A stretch of DNA of 64,000 nt from Sphingobacterium sp. CZ-2 (GTDB lineage Bacteria; Bacteroidota; Bacteroidia; Sphingobacteriales; Sphingobacteriaceae). A program made the translations under genes and the position numbers. Below, piece after piece: positions 59,728-64,000 of this stretch (position 1 is the first letter of the stretch; every line of letters starts with the position of its first letter). The DNA lies in NCBI RefSeq assembly GCF_004526235.1, contig NZ_CP038159.1:2852001-2916000 (forward strand). The letters run 5' to 3'. The notes under the pieces are model-generated. The model was not told the origin of the DNA. It searched no databases and saw only the letters and a list, made by a program, of their open reading frames with translations.

Positions 59728-60480
59728 TCACTCCTTAATGGCAATAAACCTTAGTCTCACATAATCAGCGTACCAGTTTTCATCCCTAAAATTGGTAGGT
59801 CTTATTTTTTCCTGAACCTCGTCTAATATATTTTCAGTGGTTTCGGGATCTAAATTTTCTAAATAGGAAGTAGCAAACATCTTCAGCCAGTTTTTCACAC
59901 CATCTTTATCGGCTAATAAAGTTTCTCGCTCAAATAGAACAGCATACACAACCTGGAACCCATTTTTTTCCAGTAAAGTTGCATATTCTGAAATAGAAGG
60001 GAAATACCATATCTCTTTATCAGCAATTTCTTGGTTTCCTGTTTCAGCTAATATATGTTTTAAGGCGAGTCTGATTTTCTCCACATTTCCTTTTCCGCCA
60101 AATTCGGCGACAAATCGTCCTCCTTTTTTCAGACTTTTATAAACACTCTTTATTACAGCTTCTTTTTCCAGCATCCAATGTAAAGCGGCATTAGAAAATA
60201 CAGCATCGAGGGTTTCTTTGTAATCAAAGTTTCGGGCATCCTCCACAGTGAACTTGATGGAGGGATATTTTTCTTTCGCTTTCCTGATCATTTCTTCGGA
60301 AAAATCTGTTCCCATTACAGTGGCCCCTTCAAGTTGGATTCGGTTGGTGAGATCACCGGTTCCACAACCTAAATCGAGGATAAGTTCGTTTTTGAGCGGA
60401 GCTAGGAGTTTTATAACGTCTTCGCCATATTGGGAAACAAATCCATGTTTCTGATCGTATAAATTTGGGTTCCATTTCAT
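59728..60480 (-). CDS. Class I SAM-dependent methyltransferase
   Basis: A 250-residue methyltransferase with a Rossmann-like fold. Motif I LDLGCGTGD is at 35-43. It is followed by VMGTDFSEEMIRKAKEKYPS (motif II), KFTVEDARNFDY and AVFSNAALHWM (post-II). The start WNPNLYDQKHGFVSQYGEDV resembles the trans-aconitate methyltransferase (Tam) and related small-molecule enzymes, but the substrate is not known. No signal peptide. It stands alone, divergent from the secreted protein at 60652. Confidence 0.9.
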   Translation of the reverse strand: MKWNPNLYDQKHGFVSQYGEDVIKLLAPLKNELILDLGCGTGDLTNRIQLEGATVMGTDFSEEMIRKAKEKYPSIKFTVEDARNFDYKETLDAVFSNAALHWMLEKEAVIKSVYKSLKKGGRFVAEFGGKGNVEKIRLALKHILAETGNQEIADKEIWYFPSISEYATLLEKNGFQVVYAVLFERETLLADKDGVKNWLKMFATSYLENLDPETTENILDEVQEKIRPTNFRDENWYADYVRLRFIAIKE

Positions 60481-60651
60481 TAATCCTAAATATATAAAAT
60501 TAATATGAATTTATTTTGAAGGAAAAATCATGCCTCCATACTATCGGGAAAATAAATCTGAAAATTGATTAAACTTAAATCTTTATTGAAAGTCATTAAT
60601 TATGTTAAGATTTTATTTTAAGTTTTAAATTAATTAATCAAATCCAGTTTT

Positions 60652-61476
60652 ATGAAATTAGCCCTTCGTGTTTGCTTCTTTTTTGCATTCGTATTTTCGT
60701 TTACAGCACAAGTCAACGCTGAACCTTTTCTTCCAAACAGTTCAAAAATTTCTTTATCCGATTCCACCATTTCCGAAAATTCAGAATTATTCTATCGAGT
60801 AGGGGAAAATCATCTTTTAGAGGTGGTTTATAAAGCCATATTCGGTGAGGATATTGCAAATACCATCCTATGGTTGAATGTTTTCAGTGAAAACTCCTTA
60901 ATGAATTTCAGTGATAGTGATTTTCTGTTGTTAGAAAGCAATAAATCCGGAGGTTTTGAAATCTATGATGATTACAGCAATTATATTTCAGTAGCGCCTG
61001 ATCTCGATAATAATTATTCATTGGAAACCAATAGCAATAATTGGGTGAAATCCCGCAGTAATCGATTCAATAAATGGTATTTCAGCACCGGTAAGGGGAG
61101 AGAGTATACCATGACCATGAAATTTAGTTTTGCAGGAAAAAGAACGGTCAAAGACGAGAAGGGTTATGAAATTACGGTAAATGGAAAATTAAATGGAAGT
61201 TATGAATTAAGTGATAATGAAGGTAGAAAAATGGAGATTAAATTTGATCGTTCCGGTGTATTCAGAATGATTGAAGGGGGTAAGGAGATAAAAACATTGG
61301 TCGTTCAAAGTCAACAAAGTTTTCGGTTGAATGATGCAGGCGGAGAGAGTGTTTCTATCCGAGCACGAGGACGTTTTAACGATTTAATTTTGACTTTTCC
61401 CGATGGTCAGGAGGTTTTTGTGAAGAATAGGTATAGGAAGCCATTACCAGTGGTAAAAGAGGAAGAGAAGAAATAA
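60652..61476 (+). CDS. Secreted protein of unknown function (274 aa)
   Basis: A 274-residue protein with a signal peptide cleaved after VNAE (about residue 24). The mature part begins with a low-complexity Ser/Asn stretch (PFLPNSSKISLSDSTISEN), followed by a helix-rich middle (LLEVVYKAIFGEDIANTILW). Then comes a beta-rich C-terminal region (GKLNGSYELSDNEGRKMEIK) that might be a lipocalin-like barrel, and a Lys/Glu-rich tail (VKEEEKK). I do not recognise a family. It is monocistronic and its 3' end faces the convergent HD hydrolase. Confidence 0.65.
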   Translation: MKLALRVCFFFAFVFSFTAQVNAEPFLPNSSKISLSDSTISENSELFYRVGENHLLEVVYKAIFGEDIANTILWLNVFSENSLMNFSDSDFLLLESNKSGGFEIYDDYSNYISVAPDLDNNYSLETNSNNWVKSRSNRFNKWYFSTGKGREYTMTMKFSFAGKRTVKDEKGYEITVNGKLNGSYELSDNEGRKMEIKFDRSGVFRMIEGGKEIKTLVVQSQQSFRLNDAGGESVSIRARGRFNDLILTFPDGQEVFVKNRYRKPLPVVKEEEKK

Positions 61477-61507
61477 GAATTTATTAAATCTGATTTTCAA
61501 TTAATTA

Positions 61508-62131
61508 TCAAAATAGAGCCAATTCTCTTGCTAGATTGGCTCTTGCTTGTTCCTCGTATTTTTTCTGAAACCAAGCAGTTTTAAACACCTGTTCTTCCGC
61601 TAATAAATGCTTTAAAAATTTACTACGTCCGGAATTATAAATTGTGTCAGAAAACATGGCATATTCTTTCCGTATATTTTTAATATACTGTAGGTATATT
61701 TCCCATGGTTTCCCTAAAATGCTAAGATCCGCATCAATTAGGTAATTAAAATCAGATTCTTGGTGTAATTCGTGTTTTTTGGTTGATAAAATCAAATCTG
61801 CAATTTGATCAATTTGTTTATTATTTAGGTTTGTATTTACCAATCGCTCTCGTGCAAAATTGGCACTATCTTCCTCATTACAGCTAGAGTGGGGGAGATA
61901 AATTACATCATGATAGTATATTGCAAACCACAATAAATCAATATTTATCAGCATTTCCTTTACAGATTCCAATTCCATCAGCATTGCTGTAATGTGATCT
62001 AGATTATGGTAGTATCTTCCTTTGGCCTGATACTGTTCCTTTAGTTCAATCCAATTCTCCTTTCCCAGGTTAGTATCCGTTCCGTATTTTGAAAACAATC
62101 CGATAAAATGTAATTCTAAATTATTGATCAT
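61508..62131 (-). CDS. HD-like predicted metal-dependent phosphohydrolase (COG4339)
   Basis: A 207-residue protein. YHNLDHITAMLMELE and FAIYYHDVIYLPHS, then the Asp in LIDADLSILG, form the H...HD...D metal site of HD-type phosphohydrolases. The family is COG4339, sometimes called 'predicted metal-dependent HD hydrolase'. Substrate unknown. It has no signal peptide. A terminator stem is embedded in the last codons (61515-61543). The DinB-like gene lies 49 nt upstream on the same strand, so they may be co-transcribed. Confidence 0.85.
   Translation of the reverse strand: MINNLELHFIGLFSKYGTDTNLGKENWIELKEQYQAKGRYYHNLDHITAMLMELESVKEMLINIDLLWFAIYYHDVIYLPHSSCNEEDSANFARERLVNTNLNNKQIDQIADLILSTKKHELHQESDFNYLIDADLSILGKPWEIYLQYIKNIRKEYAMFSDTIYNSGRSKFLKHLLAEEQVFKTAWFQKKYEEQARANLARELALF
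61515..61543 (-). terminator. Terminator overlapping the end of the HD gene
   Basis: AGAGCCAAT (61515-61523) is the exact reverse complement of ATTGGCTCT (61535-61543). On the minus strand the stem is followed by ATTTTGAT. The stem encodes the last residues of the HD protein (RANLARELAL). Confidence 0.6.
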
Positions 62132-62179
62132 ATTGGAGAGAGTAAATGTCCTTTTATAGTACGATCTTGAAAACTATTA

Positions 62180-62623
62180 TTAACGTTTGTAGTGAATGTA
62201 ATCGGTTAGAAGAGGGGTTAAACCATTTACCTTTAAATCGCTGGCTATTTGTGCTCTGTGATAAGTTGTATGGTTAATGATGTGAAATAATATATCTCGC
62301 ACACTGCGCTCAAACTGTTGACCTTGAATATTTGCGTAAAGAATTATTTGGTCTAACTCATAAACTTCCAGAATATCTTCGCTCGACCTGAAATTTGCTA
62401 ACTCGATTTCAAGCAGGTGTTCCCTTGGTTGATTTTGCCAAACTGCATATAAGTTTTTTTTTCCAGCTATTCTACAATTCCAGATGTGATGTGCATTTAA
62501 TATATGGCTCATTAAAGACATCGTTCTATCAGAGATATGTGAAGGGTTTTGATTTATAATATCAATTAATTGTCGGTTGTAATATGTGCTATATTCTAGG
62601 AGTTCTTTAAAGAAATCTTTCAT
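62180..62623 (-). CDS. DinB-family protein
   Basis: A 147-residue four-helix DinB-type protein. Three His residues in typical places support a metal site: the His in LMSHILNAHHIW (first helix), and two in HIINHTTYHRAQI near residues 115-125. Members of this group include mycothiol/bacillithiol-dependent enzymes and DNA-damage-induced proteins. No thiol-biosynthesis gene is adjacent, so the reaction is unknown. It shares orientation with the HD gene 49 nt downstream. Confidence 0.85.
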   Translation of the reverse strand: MKDFFKELLEYSTYYNRQLIDIINQNPSHISDRTMSLMSHILNAHHIWNCRIAGKKNLYAVWQNQPREHLLEIELANFRSSEDILEVYELDQIILYANIQGQQFERSVRDILFHIINHTTYHRAQIASDLKVNGLTPLLTDYIHYKR

Positions 62624-62685
62624 TTTTGATGCATTTACCAGATAAGTAAAAGGTCTAGATTATCCGAAAAACCTAGGATGAAAAT

Positions 62686-63330
62686 TTAATTTTTAGATTT
62701 TCCCATTTTTTTAATTGCAATTTTTCTCAATTTAGGGTCCTCTTCATTATTAGCGATATTCGCTAACTCCATTTGGTCTGTTATTTTTTCAATTGCAATT
62801 TTTCTCAATTTACGATTTTCTTCATTGCTAGCGATATTCCCTAACTCCATTTGGTCTGTTATTTTTTCAATTGCAATTTTTCTCAATTTAGGATCTTCTT
62901 CATTGCTAGCGATATTACCTAATTCCATTTGGTCGGTTATTTTTTTAATTGCAATTTTTCTCAATTTAGGATCCTCTTCATTACTGGCGATATTCCCTAG
63001 CTCTATTCGATCGGTTATTTTTTCAATTGCAATTTTTCTCAATTTAGGATCCTCTTCATTACTGGCGATAATACCTAACTCTATTTGATCGATTATTTTT
63101 TCAATTGCAATTTTCCTCAATTTAGGATCCTCTTCATTACTGGCAATAATGCCTAACTCTATTTGATCGGTTATTTTTTCAATTGCAATTTTCCTCAATT
63201 TAGGATCCTTTTCATTACTGGCGATAATCCCTAATTCTATTTGGTCTGTTATAATTGAATTTTGTGCTTTTGTCGTTAAAAACAAGAACAGAAAAGAAGT
63301 TGAAAATATTAAATAAAGGATTTTTTTCAT
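62686..63330 (-). CDS. Secreted HEAT-like tandem-repeat protein
   Basis: From ATG 63330 the protein has 214 residues; the open frame extends 31 codons further, but the internal start gives a clear signal peptide (MKKILYLIFSTSFLFLFLTT, cleaved after KAQ). The mature part is seven near-identical repeats of 26 residues (consensus TDQIELGNIASNEEDPKLRK + IAIEKI). Each is a pair of short helices, as in bacterial HEAT-like repeats with a Leu-x-x-Ile-Ala pattern. The C-terminus is MGKSKN. Such solenoids usually bind proteins. No partner can be deduced. It stands alone; the SusD remnant is upstream. Confidence 0.8.
   Translation of the reverse strand: MKKILYLIFSTSFLFLFLTTKAQNSIITDQIELGIIASNEKDPKLRKIAIEKITDQIELGIIASNEEDPKLRKIAIEKIIDQIELGIIASNEEDPKLRKIAIEKITDRIELGNIASNEEDPKLRKIAIKKITDQMELGNIASNEEDPKLRKIAIEKITDQMELGNIASNEENRKLRKIAIEKITDQMELANIANNEEDPKLRKIAIKKMGKSKN
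62707..63252 (-). repeat. Seven direct repeats of 78 bp inside the HEAT-like gene
   Basis: The repeats are 63252-63175, 63174-63097, 63096-63019, 63018-62941, 62940-62863, 62862-62785 and 62784-62707. Copies 1-3 share LGII and copies 4-6 LGNI, while copy 7 has LANI. This block pattern points to stepwise tandem duplication. Confidence 0.85.
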
Positions 63331-63430
63331 GTCTAAAGGATTATAATTGATAAAAATATACATGAGCATTATAATACTCAATAATTGGTTTAATGAAACT
63401 AATATACATATATTTTCGCTCAAAAATAGA

Positions 63431-63463
63431 AAGACCCCGCCATTTTATATTGACGGGGTTCTT
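63431..63463 (-). terminator. Terminator of the lost SusD locus
   Basis: CCCCG (63435-63439) pairs with CGGGG (63454-63458), extended by A-T and weaker pairs in the outer AAGA/TTCTT arms, and on the minus strand it is followed by TCTTTCTATTTTTG. It lies 3 nt after the SusD remnant and is probably its original terminator. Confidence 0.55.
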
Positions 63464-63465
63464 GA

Positions 63466-63600
63466 TTAAAAGACATTTATAATTACCGTTCTAAAATCGT
63501 TTAGAAAAGAATATGCTTCTGCTGTAGGACCATTCAATTCGTTTAACACCTTAGCATATAGCAATTCCACATCCGCATAACGATAAACGATATCGATTGT
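63466..63600 (-). pseudogene. SusD/RagB remnant (internal fragment)
   Basis: Between in-frame stops at 63601-63603 and 63466-63468 the minus strand encodes about 44 residues including VYRYADVELLYAKVLNELNG and PTAEAYSFLNDFRTV. This is the conserved C-terminal-region motif of SusD proteins (RYADVxLLYAExLNELNGPTAEAY). Both the N-terminal ~350 residues and the ~100 residues normally following are missing. No SusC remnant is seen nearby. It is the residue of a deleted SusCD locus; its terminator remains. Confidence 0.8.
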
Positions 63601-63699
63601 TTAAGTCTTCTATTGTAAAATTATTTTCGATTATTATCCAGGATGGGTAGCAAAATCAATATGACTTACGTTAGTATTTTTAACTAACCATTATTTGTT

Positions 63700-64000
63700 A
63701 TGAAAATATTCACCTATTCTTTCATTGTATTGTTGATTTTCCAACTCTTTTCCTGTTCTAAAAGTGATGAATTAAAGTCATCCTCCTATTGGGGTAAGCG
63801 CGCGCAAGAAAAAAAAAGAGAGATCAATTTGTTGAGCGAATCTGTTCCATGTCAGGATATTTCTACTTTTAAAGTAGTTTATAAACACAATTATTTTTTA
63901 TTCCATCCCTCTATACAGGCACAGTTTGATCGTTTATTGGCGGAGTATGATAACTATTTTAATAAAATGTTGGAAGCTGCCGTAAGGGAAGGGATTATAT
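63700..64000 (+). CDS. Lipoprotein of unknown function (3' end cut by window edge)
   Basis: An open frame from ATG 63700 that runs off the right edge with 100 codons visible. The signal ends in a lipobox LFSCSK (Cys 19 or so). The mature part is rich in charged residues (GKRAQEKKREINLLSE) followed by PCQDISTFKVVYKHNYFLF. I recognise no family. The stop and any partner genes lie outside the window. Confidence 0.7.
   Translation, partial: MKIFTYSFIVLLIFQLFSCSKSDELKSSSYWGKRAQEKKREINLLSESVPCQDISTFKVVYKHNYFLFHPSIQAQFDRLLAEYDNYFNKMLEAAVREGII

Noticed and set aside
62825-63088. An 87-codon plus-strand frame inside the HEAT-repeat gene
   Set aside because: It is the antisense shadow of the repeats and shows the same periodicity; the minus strand has the signal peptide.
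1-64000. CRISPR array, tRNA, rRNA, IS element or prophage
   Set aside because: No spaced direct repeats with unique spacers, no cloverleaf, no transposase or integrase gene was seen. The only strong direct repeats are the 78-bp coding repeats and the 11-bp blocks.

Overview
The window is AT-rich chromosomal DNA from a member of the Bacteroidota, most likely the family Sphingobacteriaceae (a Sphingobacterium-like organism; this placement is an inference). The reasons are three SusC/SusD pairs plus a decayed SusD, a FecI/FecR pair beside a SusC with an STN domain, GldG-type ABC permeases, TlpA-type thioredoxins, OMP_b-brl_3 outer-membrane barrels, many lipoproteins, and promoter-like TAnnTTTG boxes in place of E. 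coli -10 boxes. I see no rRNA, tRNA, CRISPR array, insertion sequence or phage.

Layout. 1-4.3 kb: a PAS histidine kinase cut by the left edge, a 39-residue membrane ORF, a PA2169-type four-helix protein, DNA topoisomerase IB with a small Rho-N/SAP-like protein, and an AraC regulator. A possible small RNA (4392-4550) follows. 4.6-12.3 kb: secreted and envelope proteins (unknown, MG2-like, metallophosphoesterase, MsrA, a beta-barrel). 12.6-27.2 kb: the most coherent unit, an ECF sigma factor and FecR anti-sigma, STN-SusC, SusD, DUF4843 and PKD-like lipoproteins, then an ABC system in which two GldF-GldG-like fusion permeases flank one ATPase. 27.2-31.3 kb: a convergent FUSC membrane protein and a TPR/TlpA thioredoxin protein. 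31.4-38.4 kb: a GlcG/HbpS protein divergent from an AraC regulator, a 7TM sensor kinase and NarL-type response regulator, and another beta-barrel. 38.5-42.5 kb: HD phosphohydrolase, small membrane ORF, YwbE, a FabH-like thiolase-fold enzyme, an HSL-type esterase and a membrane protein.

42.6-48.5 kb: a SusC-SusD-discoidin operon. 48.9-50.0 kb: a small membrane protein and a macrolide phosphotransferase homologue. 50.1-56.4 kb: a SusC-SusD-FAS1-DUF5007-like operon preceded by two LacI/PurR-type operators. 56.6-62.6 kb: housekeeping and stress genes (quinone oxidoreductase, VOC, two DinB proteins, methyltransferase, HD hydrolase) and unknowns. 62.7-64 kb: a secreted protein of seven 26-residue HEAT-like repeats, a 45-codon SusD remnant, and a lipoprotein cut by the right edge.

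How the parts work together. The window is dominated by outer-membrane import systems and their regulation: a FecI/FecR cell-surface signalling switch for the first SusCD, an unlinked LacI-family regulator implied by operators for the third, and AraC, hybrid-free kinase/regulator and possibly RNA control elsewhere. None of the SusCD operons carries a glycoside hydrolase or polysaccharide lyase, so their ligands cannot be read from the context. A family of 11-bp periodic intergenic repeats occurs at two places. Many start sites were moved from the longest reading frame to an internal ATG; the reasons are given in the entries.
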